Part shown: positions 16,771 through 25,575 of the stretch, piece after piece
Numbering within the stretch: the first letter of the stretch is position 1
Layout of the letters: each line of letters opens with the position of its first letter
Assembly (NCBI RefSeq): GCF_008974245.1
Contig: NZ_BBZI01000006.1
Location: 471,125 to 535,124 of the forward strand
Origin: Streptomyces abyssomicinicus
GTDB taxonomy: Bacteria; Actinomycetota; Actinomycetes; Streptomycetales; Streptomycetaceae
Reading direction: 5' to 3'
Length of the DNA stretch: 64,000 bases
Position numbers and translations under genes: made by a program
The notes under the pieces: generated by a model
Told to the model about the DNA's origin: nothing
Database searches by the model: none
Seen by the model: the letters and a program-made list of their open reading frames with translations, nothing else

Positions 16771-17805
16771 GGCCGACTTCTTCCGTGAGGCGGTCTTCTT
16801 GGCTGTGGTCTTCTTGGCGGCCGTCCTCTTGCCGGTGGTCGTGGACTTCTTCGCGGAGCCGCCGGAACCGCCGGAGCCGCGCGATCCGCCGGAACCGCCC
16901 GATCCGCCGCGCGAGGACGCCGTCTTCCTGGCCGGGGACTTCTTCGCGGTGGACGTCGACTTCTTGCCGGAGGTTTCCTTGGGCGTGGCCCGGGACCCCT
17001 CCATCCGGTGGACCTCGCCGCCCTCTCCCCGGGACTGCTGGGCCGCGCGGACGCTGTTCTCCAGCGCGGCCATCAGGTCGAGGACCTTGCCGCCGCCCTC
17101 GGGGGCCTCCGGCACGACCGGGGCCTCCTGGCCGGCGGCCTTGGCGGCGACCATCTCCTCCACCGCCTCGCGGTACTCGTCGTGCAGGTCGTCGAGGTCG
17201 ACCTCGCCGAGCGTGTCCATCAGCGCGTCCGCCAGGTCGAGCTCCTGCTCGCGGACCCTGACGTCGCCCTCGGGCGCCACGCCCTCCGGCTGCCGGATCT
17301 CGTCGGGCCAGAGCAGGCCGTGCATCACGATCGCCTCGTCCACCACCCGCAGCATCCCCAGCCGCTCCCTGCCCCGCAGGGCGAACTTGGCGATGGCGAC
17401 CTTGTTGCTGCGTTTGAGCGCCTCCCGCAGCAGCGTGTACGGCTTGGCGGCCTGGGCGCCGCCGGCCGCGAGGTAGTAGGCGGACTCCATCTGCATGGGG
17501 TCGATCCGCTCGGTCGGCACGAAGGCGACGATCTCGATGGTCTTGGCGGTCGGGATGGGCAGCTGCTGGAGGTCGTCGTCGGTGATCGGGATCATGGAGC
17601 CGTCCGACTCCTCGTACGCCTTGCCGATCTCCGCCTGGCTGACCTCCTTGTTCTCCAGCTCGCAGACCTTCCGGTAGCGGATCCGGCCGCCGTCCTCGGT
17701 GTGGATCTGCCGGAAGGACACGTTGTGGTTCTCGGTCGCGTTCACCAGCTTGATCGGGATGCTGACCAGGCCGAAGGAGATGGCGCCGTTCCAGATCGAT
17801 CGCAC
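16768..17805 (-). CDS. ku: non-homologous end-joining protein Ku
   Basis: Bacterial Ku, a ring-forming dimer that binds double-strand DNA ends and recruits LigD-type enzymes. The Ku core is clear (RSIWNGAISFGLVSIPIKLV, VCELENKEV, PYTLLREAL). The C-terminus is a Ser/Gly linker and a Lys-rich tail (KKTTAKKTASRKK), as in actinobacterial Ku with extended DNA-binding tails. I choose the GTG at 17805 (345 aa, starting MRSIWNG) because GAAAGG sits 9 nt upstream and the family usually begins there; a GTG at 17814 would add three residues but abuts the RBS. It is divergent from the LigD-polymerase gene, 61 nt away. Confidence 0.95.
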   Translation of the reverse strand: MRSIWNGAISFGLVSIPIKLVNATENHNVSFRQIHTEDGGRIRYRKVCELENKEVSQAEIGKAYEESDGSMIPITDDDLQQLPIPTAKTIEIVAFVPTERIDPMQMESAYYLAAGGAQAAKPYTLLREALKRSNKVAIAKFALRGRERLGMLRVVDEAIVMHGLLWPDEIRQPEGVAPEGDVRVREQELDLADALMDTLGEVDLDDLHDEYREAVEEMVAAKAAGQEAPVVPEAPEGGGKVLDLMAALENSVRAAQQSRGEGGEVHRMEGSRATPKETSGKKSTSTAKKSPARKTASSRGGSGGSGGSRGSGGSGGSAKKSTTTGKRTAAKKTTAKKTASRKKSA

Positions 17806-17866
17806 GTTCAGCACCCTTTCGACAGGCTTCCCTCGATATGCGCCCCTTGCGTGGGATTCTTATCGT

Positions 17867-18748
17867 ATGACGCCGATCACAGAGGTGGAGGGGCGGCGGA
17901 TCCCGCTCTCCAACCTGGAGAAGGTGATCCATCCCGAGGACGGCTTCACCAAGGGGGAGCTGCTGCACTACTACGCCACGGCCGCCGGGGCGCTGCTGCC
18001 GCACCTGAGGGACCGGCCGGTCTCCTTCCTCCGGTATCCGGACGGGCCGCGCGGCCAGGTCTTCTTCTCCAAGAACGTTCCCCCCGGTACCCCCGAATGG
18101 GTCACCACGGCGGAGGTCCCGCGGTCGGAGGGTCCGTCCCGCATGGTGATGGTGCAGGACCTGCCCTCGCTGATGTGGGCGGCCAATCTGGTGACCGAGT
18201 TCCACACCCACCAGTGGCGCGCGGACGCGCCCGGCGAGGCGGACCGGCTGGTGTTCGACCTGGACCCGGGGCCGCCGGCCGGGATCGGCGAGTGCTGCGA
18301 GGTGGCGCTGTGGCTGCGCGACCGGCTGGCCGAGGACGGGGTCGAGGCGTACCCCAAGACCTCCGGGTCCAAGGGCCTGCACCTGCTGGCGGCGGTGCGG
18401 TCCGCGTCGTCGGAGCGGACCAGCGCGTACGCGAAGGCGCTGGCGGTCGAGGCGGAGGCGGCGATGCCGCGGACGGTGCTGCACCGGATGACGCGCAGCC
18501 TGCGGCCGGGCAAGGTGTTCGTCGACTGGAGCCAGAACGCCGCGAAGAAGACCACCGCCGCGCCGTACACGGTGCGGGCGCGGCCCACGGCGGCCGTGTC
18601 GGCGCCGGTGACCTGGGACGAGGTCGCCTCCGGCGCGCCGGAACGGCTGGCGCTGCGGGCGCCGGACGTACTGACCCGGCTGGAGCGGGACGGCGACCTG
18701 ATGGCAGCGCTCCTGGACCCCACCCGCGCAAGCCCCCTACCCCCCTGA
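17867..18748 (+). CDS. LigD-type NHEJ DNA polymerase/primase domain protein
   Basis: A 293-residue stand-alone LigD polymerase domain (archaeo-eukaryotic primase fold). Visible motifs are LVFDLDPG (metal-binding Asp131 and Asp133), KTSGSKGLHLLA and KVFVDWSQN. In NHEJ this enzyme fills gaps with ribonucleotides at Ku-bound ends. No ligase or phosphoesterase domain is fused, so a separate ATP-dependent ligase must act in trans. The ATG at 17867 has GATTCT six nt upstream and no RBS, so the mRNA may be leaderless. The divergent, closely spaced arrangement with ku suggests shared control. Confidence 0.92.
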   Translation: MTPITEVEGRRIPLSNLEKVIHPEDGFTKGELLHYYATAAGALLPHLRDRPVSFLRYPDGPRGQVFFSKNVPPGTPEWVTTAEVPRSEGPSRMVMVQDLPSLMWAANLVTEFHTHQWRADAPGEADRLVFDLDPGPPAGIGECCEVALWLRDRLAEDGVEAYPKTSGSKGLHLLAAVRSASSERTSAYAKALAVEAEAAMPRTVLHRMTRSLRPGKVFVDWSQNAAKKTTAAPYTVRARPTAAVSAPVTWDEVASGAPERLALRAPDVLTRLERDGDLMAALLDPTRASPLPP

Positions 18749-19473
18749 CCGGCCCGCACACACCGGGCGACCCGTCCGACCCGCCCACACCAGGGCACCC
18801 GTCCGGCCGGCCTGCACCCGGCGACACAGTCCCGCCCGCGCGCCGGACCACCCGCCCAGCCCGCCCACGCCCGGCGACCCCACCGACCCGCGTGCGCCGG
18901 GCGACACCATCGCGCCCGCCACCGGGCGACCCGTCCAGCCCTAAACCGGCCCCCGCCAGGAGAGCCCACTGACTCGCTCACGCCCAGCGACCCGTCCGGC
19001 CCGCCCGCGAGCCCACCGGCCCGCACACAGCGGGCGACCCGTCCGTCCGGCCCACGCCGGGAGCCCACCGCCCGGCGCGCGCCGGGCGACACCGTCCCGC
19101 CCGCCAACGGGCGACCTGCCCGCCCGAAGCCCACCCGCGCCGGGTGAGCAGCGTCGCCCACGCCAAGCCGGACCGCCCCGCCCGCGCCCCGGCAACCCGT
19201 TCCGACCTGGTCACGTCAGGTGAGCCCGCCGGACCGCCCGCCGCCGGGTGATGTCCCACCCCGAACCCGCCCGCACCGGATGAGCCCACCAGCCCCGCCA
19301 CCGCGAGCGACACCGTCCCGGCCGCCGCCGGGCGACCCGTCCCGGCCGAGGCCCGCCCGCGCAGGGCGACCCGCGCGGCGCTGCACCCGGACGGCGTCGT
19401 ACGGCGGGCGGGGGGAGCGGCGGGTGCCTAGCGTGGCAGCACGTAACGGGTCCGCGACATACCGGAGGTCCCC
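18749..19473. repeat. 725-bp gap of degenerate CCGGGCGACCCGTCC-type repeats
   Basis: After the LigD-polymerase gene the sequence to about 19390 is built from variants of a roughly 30-40 bp unit containing CCGGGCGACCCGTCC and GCCCGCxCACxCC, in about fifteen diverged copies. I find no gene. The last 80 nt hold the promoter and RBS (CGGAGG) of the exported protein at 19474. Confidence 0.7.
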
Positions 19474-19824
19474 ATGGCCCTGCGCCGTTCCCTGTCCCGC
19501 GTCGCCATGAGCGCCGCCGCCACCGCCCTGCTCCTCACCGGGGCCGCGCCGGCCGTCGCCGACGCACACCCCACCCCGCCGGGCGACCGGTTCTTCAAGG
19601 GCCTGGTGACGGCCCGGGGCGGCCTGCAGCTGCACACCTCGCCCACCACCGGCAGCGAGGTGATCGGCTTCGCACCCAAGGGCTCGGTGGTCGACATCTT
19701 CTGCAAGGCGCCCGGCCAGACCGTGGACGGCAACCCGCTCTGGTACCTGCTGGCCGACGGCACCTGGGCCTGGGGCCCCGCCCGCTACATCGACAACATC
19801 GGCCCGGCACCCCGTTGGTGCTGA
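19474..19824 (+). CDS. small exported SH3-like protein
   Basis: 116 residues. There is a signal peptide (RRSLSRVAMSAAATALLLTGAAPAVADA, cleavage about residue 31), then a beta-rich domain with GGLQLHTSPTTGSEVIGF, reminiscent of bacterial SH3, which often binds peptidoglycan. Two Cys (FCKAPG and the C-terminal WC) could form a disulfide. CGGAGG lies 6-7 nt before the ATG. It is 42 nt upstream of the SEDS/PBP pair, in the same direction, which fits a cell-wall role. The SH3 call is by pattern only. Confidence 0.75.
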   Translation: MALRRSLSRVAMSAAATALLLTGAAPAVADAHPTPPGDRFFKGLVTARGGLQLHTSPTTGSEVIGFAPKGSVVDIFCKAPGQTVDGNPLWYLLADGTWAWGPARYIDNIGPAPRWC

Positions 19825-19853
19825 CATAACAGGACATCACGGCCACCGCTTGC

Positions 19854-19859
19854 TACGTT
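19854..19859 (+). promoter_or_regulatory. -10-like TACGTT, 7 nt before the SEDS gene start
   Basis: TACGTT is followed by seven bases and then the ATG at 19867, with no RBS in between. The spacing places a transcription start at or next to the A of ATG, so a leaderless mRNA is likely. No strong -35 was identified. Confidence 0.45.
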
Positions 19860-19866
19860 CCGAGCC

Positions 19867-21378
19867 ATGACCACCCAGGCCGCGCGGGACCGGAGGACGG
19901 CGGAGCCCACGCCCGTCACGGCGGCACCCGTCGGCCGCCGGGGCGTCGAGCTCGCCCTGATCCTCCTCGCCGTGTTCCTCTCCGTGTGCGGCTACTGCGC
20001 CGTGGGCCTGGCCCGCACCGGTCACCTCCCGCCCGACGCCGTCCGTCACGGCGCCGGGCTCGGGGTGCTGGCCCTGCTGGCCCACCTCGCGGTCCGGCTG
20101 CGGGCGCCCCACGCGGACCCGCTCCCGCTGCCCATCGCCGTGCTGCTCAACGGCCTGGGCCTGGTGCTGATCCACCGCCTCGACCTGGAGACCCCCGGCG
20201 ACCGGGCCGCACCGGCGCAGCTGATGTGGTCGACGCTGGGAATCGGGCTGTTCGTCGCGGTCGTCTGGCTGCTGCGGGACCACCGCGTCCTGCGGCAGGC
20301 CACCAAGGCCTGCGGGATCTCCGCGCTGGTCCTGCTGGTGCTCCCGGTCCTCTTCCCGGCGGTGAACGGCGCCCGGATCTGGATCCGTCTGGCCGGTTTC
20401 TCGCTCCAGCCCGCGGAGTTCGCCAAGGTGCTGCTGGTGGTCTTCTTCGCGGGGCACCTGGCCGTGCACCGCGAGGCGCTCGCCGAGACCGGCCGCCGGG
20501 CGCTGGGCCCGGTGGTGGCGACCTGGCTGCTGAGCGTGGGCGTCCTGGTGCTGGAACGGGACCTGGGCACCTCGCTGCTCTTCTTCACCCTGTTCGTGAT
20601 CCTGCTCTACGTCGCCACCGGCCGCCTCGCCTGGATCGCGTTGGGGCTCGCCCTGCTGTCGGCCGCCGCGGTGGCGGTGGCACGCGTCGAGCCGCACGTG
20701 CGCGGGCGGGTGGCGGACTGGCTGGACCCGTTCGCCTCGGTGGAGGCGGGCCTGGGCGCGGGCCAGATCGCCCAGTCGCTCTTCGCCTTCTCGGCCGGCG
20801 GGCTGTTCGGGGAGGGGCTGGGCCAGGGGCAGTCGATCCTGATCGGCTTCGCGGCCAAGTCGGACTTCATCCTGGCCACGGCCGGCGAGGAGCTGGGGCT
20901 GGCCGGGCTGAGCGCGGTGATCGTGCTCTACGCGCTGCTCGTCGAACGGGGCTACCGCGCAGCACAGTTGACGCGCGACCCGTTCGGGCGGCTGCTGGCG
21001 GTGGGGCTGGCCTCCTTGATCGCCGTCCAGGTGTTCGTCATCGCGGGCGGGGTGACCGGGCTGATCCCGCTGACCGGGATGGCGATGCCGTTCCTGGCAC
21101 AGGGCGGATCCTCCGTGGTCACCAACTGGGTGATCGTCGCCCTGCTGATCCGGCTCGGCGACGCGGCCAACCGCGACCCCGCCGACGGCGACACCGCGGA
21201 ACGGGAACCCGCGGACGTCGAACCCGCGTACAGCGACCCCGCCGGCGGCACACGCGAGGGCGGCGAACCCGCGGACGGCACACGCGAGGGCGGCACACGC
21301 GGGGGCGGCGAACCCGCGGACGGCGCACGCGGGGGCGGCGGGCCCGCGGGCGGACGGAGGGCGGTGGCGGGGCCGTGA
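19867..21378 (+). CDS. SEDS-family peptidoglycan polymerase (FtsW/RodA-like)
   Basis: A 503-residue polytopic protein with about ten membrane segments. SEDS signatures are NGARIWIRLAGFSLQPAEFAK, FGEGLGQGQS and the terminal FLAQGGSSVVTNW. These glycosyltransferases polymerise lipid II with a partner class B PBP, here encoded next with a GTGA overlap. The last 70 or so residues are an unusual hydrophilic tail of repeated EPADG/TREGG. By context this is probably the Streptomyces SEDS paralogue associated with spore-wall synthesis rather than the dcw-cluster ftsW; that is recollection of gene order, not proof. Confidence 0.9.
   Translation: MTTQAARDRRTAEPTPVTAAPVGRRGVELALILLAVFLSVCGYCAVGLARTGHLPPDAVRHGAGLGVLALLAHLAVRLRAPHADPLPLPIAVLLNGLGLVLIHRLDLETPGDRAAPAQLMWSTLGIGLFVAVVWLLRDHRVLRQATKACGISALVLLVLPVLFPAVNGARIWIRLAGFSLQPAEFAKVLLVVFFAGHLAVHREALAETGRRALGPVVATWLLSVGVLVLERDLGTSLLFFTLFVILLYVATGRLAWIALGLALLSAAAVAVARVEPHVRGRVADWLDPFASVEAGLGAGQIAQSLFAFSAGGLFGEGLGQGQSILIGFAAKSDFILATAGEELGLAGLSAVIVLYALLVERGYRAAQLTRDPFGRLLAVGLASLIAVQVFVIAGGVTGLIPLTGMAMPFLAQGGSSVVTNWVIVALLIRLGDAANRDPADGDTAEREPADVEPAYSDPAGGTREGGEPADGTREGGTRGGGEPADGARGGGGPAGGRRAVAGP
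21242..21355 (+). repeat. in-frame repeats in the SEDS C-terminal tail
   Basis: About four imperfect copies of a 27-30 bp unit (GGCGAACCCGCGGACGGC followed by ACACGCGAGGGC) encode alternating GEPADG and TREGG. All are in frame, so length changes would alter only the cytoplasmic tail. Confidence 0.7.
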
Positions 21379-22823
21379 CCCGCACCGTGCGCCACGCCGC
21401 GGTGTTCTGCCTGCTGCTGCTCGCCGCGCTGCTGGTGAACGCCGCCCGGGTGCAGGTGTTCGATGCGGGGGCGTACGAGCACAGCCCGGCCAACCGGCGG
21501 GCCGACATCGACCGCTACCACCGGGCCCGCGGCGACATCCTGGTCGGCGGACGCCCGGTCACCGGCTCCATGGATTCCGGGGGGCGGCTGCGCCATGAAC
21601 GCACCTACGCCGAAGGACCGTTGTACGCGCCGGTCACCGGCTTCGCCTCGCAGGCGTACGGGACCACCCTGCTGGAGCACACCGAGGACGACGTCCTCAG
21701 CGGCAGTCATCCGCTGCTCGCCGCCCTCCCCCTGCTCGGCGGCCCGGCCGACCGCGGCGGCGACGTGGTCACCACCATCGAACCGGCGGCGCAGCGGGCC
21801 GCGTTCGAAGGGCTGGGCGACCGCAAGGGCGCGGTGGTGGCGCTGGAGCCGGCCACCGGGCGGATCCTGGCGATGGTCTCCACCCCCTCCTACGACCCGG
21901 CCGAACTGTCGAGCAACGGGCCGTCGGCGGCGCGGGCCTGGCGCCGGCTGCTGGCGGACGCGGACCAGCCGATGCTCAACCGCGCGGCGCGGCAGACGTA
22001 TCCGCCGGGCTCGACCTTCAAGGTGGTCACCGCCGCGGCCGCCCTGGAGGCACGGGTCGTGCGCGACCTCGACCAGCGGGTCGGCGAGCCGGGCCCCTAC
22101 CGGCTGCCGGGCACGGACACCGAGCTGACCGACGAGCGGGCGGAGTGCGGCCGGGCCACGCTGCGGCAGGCCTTCGAGTGGTCCTGCAACACGGTCTTCG
22201 CCCGGCTGGGCGTCCGGGTGGGCGCGCAGCGGATGGCGCGGACGGCGCGCGGGTTCGGTTTCAACGACGACGGGCTGCGGGTGCCGTTCTCGGTGGCCCG
22301 GTCGACGTTCGACGCGGACGTCGACCCGGCGCAGCTCGCCCTGTCCTCGATCGGGCAGTACAACACCCGGGCCACGCCGCTGCAGATGGCGCGGGTCGCG
22401 GCGGCGGTGGCGGGCGGCGGGCTGACACGCACGCCGTACCTGGTGGAGCGGACCACGACGGACGGCGGGACCACGATCGGCCGAGCCGGGCCACGGGGGC
22501 TGCGGCAGGTGGTGCGGCCGTCCACCGCACGGCTGCTGCGGGAGCTGATGACGGGGGTGATCACGGACGGGACCGGCCGCCAGGCGGCGATCGCCGGTGC
22601 GGTGGTGGGGGGCAAGACGGGCACGGCGCAGCACGGGGTGGGGAACACGGGGACTCCGTACGCGTGGTTCGTGTCGTGGGCGCGGGGCGAGGCGGAGCTG
22701 GAGCCGCGGGTCGCGGTGGCGGTGGTCGTCGAGGACGCCGAGGCCGACCGCGGCGACATCACCGGCGGCGACGTCGCGGCCCCCGTCGCCCGCGCGGTCA
22801 TGGCGGCGGCCCTCTCCTCCTAA
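21375..22823 (+). CDS. class B penicillin-binding protein (transpeptidase)
   Basis: 482 residues. One N-terminal membrane helix (8-24) is followed by a short PBP dimer-type region and a transpeptidase domain. The three catalytic motifs are intact: STFK at 213-216 (acylated Ser213), SCN at 270-272 and KTG at 414-416. The GTG overlaps the SEDS stop (GTGA), so polymerase and crosslinker are made as a pair. At 482 residues it is short for FtsI-type enzymes, with a reduced N-terminal domain, like the PbpA/PBP2 partners of Streptomyces SEDS paralogues. Confidence 0.92.
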   Translation: MTRTVRHAAVFCLLLLAALLVNAARVQVFDAGAYEHSPANRRADIDRYHRARGDILVGGRPVTGSMDSGGRLRHERTYAEGPLYAPVTGFASQAYGTTLLEHTEDDVLSGSHPLLAALPLLGGPADRGGDVVTTIEPAAQRAAFEGLGDRKGAVVALEPATGRILAMVSTPSYDPAELSSNGPSAARAWRRLLADADQPMLNRAARQTYPPGSTFKVVTAAAALEARVVRDLDQRVGEPGPYRLPGTDTELTDERAECGRATLRQAFEWSCNTVFARLGVRVGAQRMARTARGFGFNDDGLRVPFSVARSTFDADVDPAQLALSSIGQYNTRATPLQMARVAAAVAGGGLTRTPYLVERTTTDGGTTIGRAGPRGLRQVVRPSTARLLRELMTGVITDGTGRQAAIAGAVVGGKTGTAQHGVGNTGTPYAWFVSWARGEAELEPRVAVAVVVEDAEADRGDITGGDVAAPVARAVMAAALSS

Positions 22824-22866
22824 CCGGCCCCCCTGCCTGACCGGCCCTGACCGGCCCCCTGCCGGA

Positions 22867-22888
22867 CCGGCGCCGCGGAAGGCGCCGG
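22867..22888 (+). terminator. candidate hairpin terminator after the PBP gene
   Basis: CCGGCGCC and GGCGCCGG form an 8-bp stem with a 6-nt loop (GCGGAA), 44 nt after the stop. The strong G:C stem is suggestive, but it is short and has no T-tract. Confidence 0.4.
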
Positions 22889-23052
22889 CACGGCCGGGCA
22901 GGCGGTCCACGGAACCCGCACATCACCTCGTCGGACAATCCACCGACCGGTGTCACCCAGGGGATTGACGCGCTTGCTGACACGCAGTCTCATAAGAGAG
23001 GGATACCGCCGGTAACACTCGTACGACCGACCGCACGACGAGGTGGAGAGCC

Positions 23053-23991
23053 ATGACGACCGTGACGGACACCGACACGCTCGCCGGACTGCGCGACGCG
23101 CTCGGCCTGCTGAAGGACCGCGAGCAGGTCGCCAAGCGGCTGCTCGACTCGTCCGCGAAGCACTCCTTCGACCCGGACAAGGAGCTGGACTGGGACGCCC
23201 CCTTCGAGGAGGGCAAGTGGTTCTGGCCCCCGGAGCTGGTGTCGCTCTACGGCACGCCGATGTGGAAGCGGATGAGCGAGGAGCAGCGCATCGAGCTCTC
23301 CAAGCACGAGGCCGCCGCGCTCTGCTCGCTCGGCATCTGGTTCGAGATCATCCTGATGCAGCTGCTCTGCCGGCACATCTACGACAAGAACCCGACCAGC
23401 AACCACGTCCGGTACGCCCTCACCGAGATCGAGGACGAGTGCCGGCACTCGAAGATGTTCGCCCGGTTCATCCAGCGGTCCGGCTGCCCGGAGTACCCGG
23501 TCAGCACCGTGCACCAGAACCTGGGGCGGCTCTTCAAGACCATATCCACCACCCCCGGATCGTTCACCGCGACGCTGCTCGGCGAGGAGATCCTCGACTG
23601 GATGCAGCGGCTGACCTTCCCGGACGAGCGGGTCCAGACCCTCACCCGCGGCGTCACCCGGATCCACGTCGTGGAGGAGGCCCGCCACGTCCGCTACGCA
23701 CGCGAGGAGCTGCGCCGCCAGATGGTGACCGCGCCGCGCTGGTCGCGTGAGTTCACCCGGCTCACCTCCGGCGAGTTCGCCCGGGTCTTCTCGGTCGCCT
23801 TCGTCAACCCGGACGTGTACACCAACGTCGGCCTCGACAAGCGGCAGGCGATGGAGCAGGTCAGGAACAGCGGCCACCGCCGGGACGTGATGCAGACCGG
23901 CGCCAGGAAGCTGACCGACTTCCTCGACGACATCGGTGTGCTGCGCGGCCCGGGCCGCAAGCTCTGGCAGTCCTCGGGCCTGCTGGCCTGA
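23053..23991 (+). CDS. AurF-like diiron N-oxygenase family protein
   Basis: 312 residues of ferritin-like helical fold. Likely di-iron ligands are two ExxH motifs, EDECRH (Glu129/His132) and VEEARH (Glu209/His212), plus Glu86 or Glu98 and Glu178 or Glu179. This matches the AurF/p-aminobenzoate N-oxygenase family, which oxidises aryl amines and related substrates. No biosynthetic cluster surrounds it, so the substrate is open. Upstream, TTGACG at 22965-22970 and the TCTCATAAGAGA inverted repeat near 22988 may form a regulated promoter. GGTGGAGAG precedes the ATG. Confidence 0.85.
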   Translation: MTTVTDTDTLAGLRDALGLLKDREQVAKRLLDSSAKHSFDPDKELDWDAPFEEGKWFWPPELVSLYGTPMWKRMSEEQRIELSKHEAAALCSLGIWFEIILMQLLCRHIYDKNPTSNHVRYALTEIEDECRHSKMFARFIQRSGCPEYPVSTVHQNLGRLFKTISTTPGSFTATLLGEEILDWMQRLTFPDERVQTLTRGVTRIHVVEEARHVRYAREELRRQMVTAPRWSREFTRLTSGEFARVFSVAFVNPDVYTNVGLDKRQAMEQVRNSGHRRDVMQTGARKLTDFLDDIGVLRGPGRKLWQSSGLLA

Positions 23992-24063
23992 CCCGCGCCG
24001 GGGGCTCGCGCATGCCCGCCGCGCCCCGCCGCGCCCCGCCGGGGGACGCGGCGGCTCGCGCGC

Positions 24064-24069
24064 CACACT
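24064..24069 (+). promoter_or_regulatory. -10-like CACACT, 6 nt before a GTG start
   Basis: CACACT is followed by GGTGGG and the GTG at 24076. It fits the leaderless-transcript pattern seen elsewhere in the window; the first base deviates from TANNNT. Confidence 0.35.
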
Positions 24070-24075
24070 GGTGGG

Positions 24076-24369
24076 GTGAAGAGTGAAGAGACGCCCTTCG
24101 AGGGCGGCCCCCTGGACGGCCGGCGGCTGCCCGTGCTGCTGGGGATGACCGGGCAGCCGCCCAAGTACTACAAGGTGCCGGTGCCCGACCCCGGCGGCGG
24201 GCCGCCCACCGTCCTGGTCTACCGCCGGGAGCCGCGGGCGCACGGGCGCCGGCTCGGGCTGCCGACCGGCTGGAAGTACGTCTTCGTCCCCGACGGCACC
24301 GGCGACGAGGGGCGTCCGCGCTGGCCCTGGTCGCGCCCCTCGCGCGTCTCCCCGCCCACCGGCGGGTGA
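24076..24369 (+). CDS. conserved-looking hypothetical protein (97 aa)
   Basis: A small soluble protein rich in Pro/Gly with [25 protein letters not shown] and [10 protein letters not shown]. There is no signal peptide or membrane segment. It begins [11 protein letters not shown] from a GTG with no clear RBS and a -10-like hexamer just upstream. The FEGGPLDGR opening resembles a short family found in actinobacteria, but I cannot assign a function. A stand-alone gene between the AurF-like and coiled-coil genes. Confidence 0.65.
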   Translation: MKSEETPFEGGPLDGRRLPVLLGMTGQPPKYYKVPVPDPGGGPPTVLVYRREPRAHGRRLGLPTGWKYVFVPDGTGDEGRPRWPWSRPSRVSPPTGG

Positions 24370-24471
24370 CATCGTTGCGCCACCCGCCGACCCTCGGCGC
24401 GCGGGCCGCGGCGGACGCGCCCATCCTGCCGGTGCGGAGCGGAAGGACCGCCCCGCACCGGAGGTGACGTC

Positions 24472-25143
24472 ATGCCAGGACGCCCATCGTACGGGGCCGT
24501 TGCCCGCCTGCTGTGCGCCGCCGCGGTGGCGGCCGGCGCCCTCTCCCCCGTACCGACCGCCTTCGCCGAGGACGACTCGGCGCCGCCCTCCGCCGCCCGG
24601 CGGCCGGTCGCCGTCCTCCTTGCCGACCTGCGCATCCTCCACCGGCAGGCCGGGAAGGCCGCCGAGGCGTACGACGCGGCCGGCGAACGGCTCGCGCGGG
24701 AGCGGGAGAAGGCGGACCGGCTCGACGCCGAGCTGGCCCGGACCCGGCTCTCCCTGGACGACAGCCGCGCGGCGGCCGGACGCTTCGCCCGCGCCCAGTA
24801 CCGCGACACCACGGGCGCGGTCTCACCGTACGTGCGGGTGCTGTTCGCCCGCGACCCGCAGACCGCCGTGGAGGAGGGCCGCCTGCTCGCCCGCGCGGCC
24901 CGCGAGCACGCCCGCTCGGTGGAGCGGCTGACCGGCGGCGAGCACCGGGTACGCGACCTGGCCCGCCGGGCGCGCGCCGCGCTGGACGCGCAACTGGTGC
25001 TGGCGGAGCGGAGGAAGAAGGCCGACGACCGGGTCCGGGACAGGCTCGGCCGCATCGAGGCGCTGCTCGCCTCACTGACGCCGGCCCAGTTGCGGGCGCT
25101 GGCCGCCCACGAGCGCCGCACCGGTGGAGACGCCGAACGGTGA
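24472..25143 (+). CDS. exported coiled-coil protein (PcsB/NlpC N-terminal-like)
   Basis: 223 residues. A signal peptide (LLCAAAVAAGALSPVPTAFA, cleaved about residue 33) is followed by an Ala/Arg/Glu-rich helical region (about 45-215) with heptads such as AYDAAGERLAREREKADRLD. It resembles the coiled-coil part of secreted NlpC/P60 or PcsB-type hydrolase regulators, but no hydrolase domain follows. CGGAGG precedes the ATG. The stop at 25141-25143 falls at the beginning of an 18-bp repeat array, and a +1 frame would run on through the array to 25594, so the original protein may have had a Thr-Pro-Gly repeat tail lost by frameshift. Confidence 0.75.
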   Translation: MPGRPSYGAVARLLCAAAVAAGALSPVPTAFAEDDSAPPSAARRPVAVLLADLRILHRQAGKAAEAYDAAGERLAREREKADRLDAELARTRLSLDDSRAAAGRFARAQYRDTTGAVSPYVRVLFARDPQTAVEEGRLLARAAREHARSVERLTGGEHRVRDLARRARAALDAQLVLAERRKKADDRVRDRLGRIEALLASLTPAQLRALAAHERRTGGDAER

Positions 25144-25575
25144 CGCAACGCCGGGCGGTGCCAGCACGCCGAACGGCGGCGGGACGCCGGGCGGCGGCGG
25201 AACGCCGAATGGCGGCGCGACGCAGGACGATGCCGGGACGCCGAACGGCGGCGGCACGCCGGGCGGTGCCGGCACGCCGAACAGCGGCGGCACGCCGGGC
25301 GGTACCGCGACGCCGAACAGCGGCGGCACGCCGGGCGGCGGCGCGACGCCGAACAGCGGCGGCACGCCGGGCGGTGCCGGGACGCCGAACAGCGGCGGGA
25401 CGCCGGGCGGTGCCGGGACACAGGGCGGCGGCGCGACGCAGGACGGTGCCGGGACACAGGGCGGCGGCGGAACGCCGGGCGGTGCCGGGACGCCGAACGG
25501 CGGCGGGACGCCGGGAGGTGCCGGGACGCCGAACGGCGGCGGGACGCCGGGAGGTGCCGGGACGCGAACCGGGCA
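25130..25575 (+). repeat. tandem array of an 18-bp unit (about 24 copies)
   Basis: Units alternate between GACGCCGAACGGCGGCGG and GACGCCGGGCGGTGCCGG, giving a 36-bp higher-order period with some variants (ACACAGGGCGG, ACGCAGGACGG). Because 18 is a multiple of three, every frame stays open: one plus-strand frame reads TPNGGG-TPGGAG, and the minus strand reads PPLFGV-like repeats. The array starts inside the last codons of the coiled-coil gene and ends before the monooxygenase stop. The remainder of the gap to 25722 shows no gene. Confidence 0.85.
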
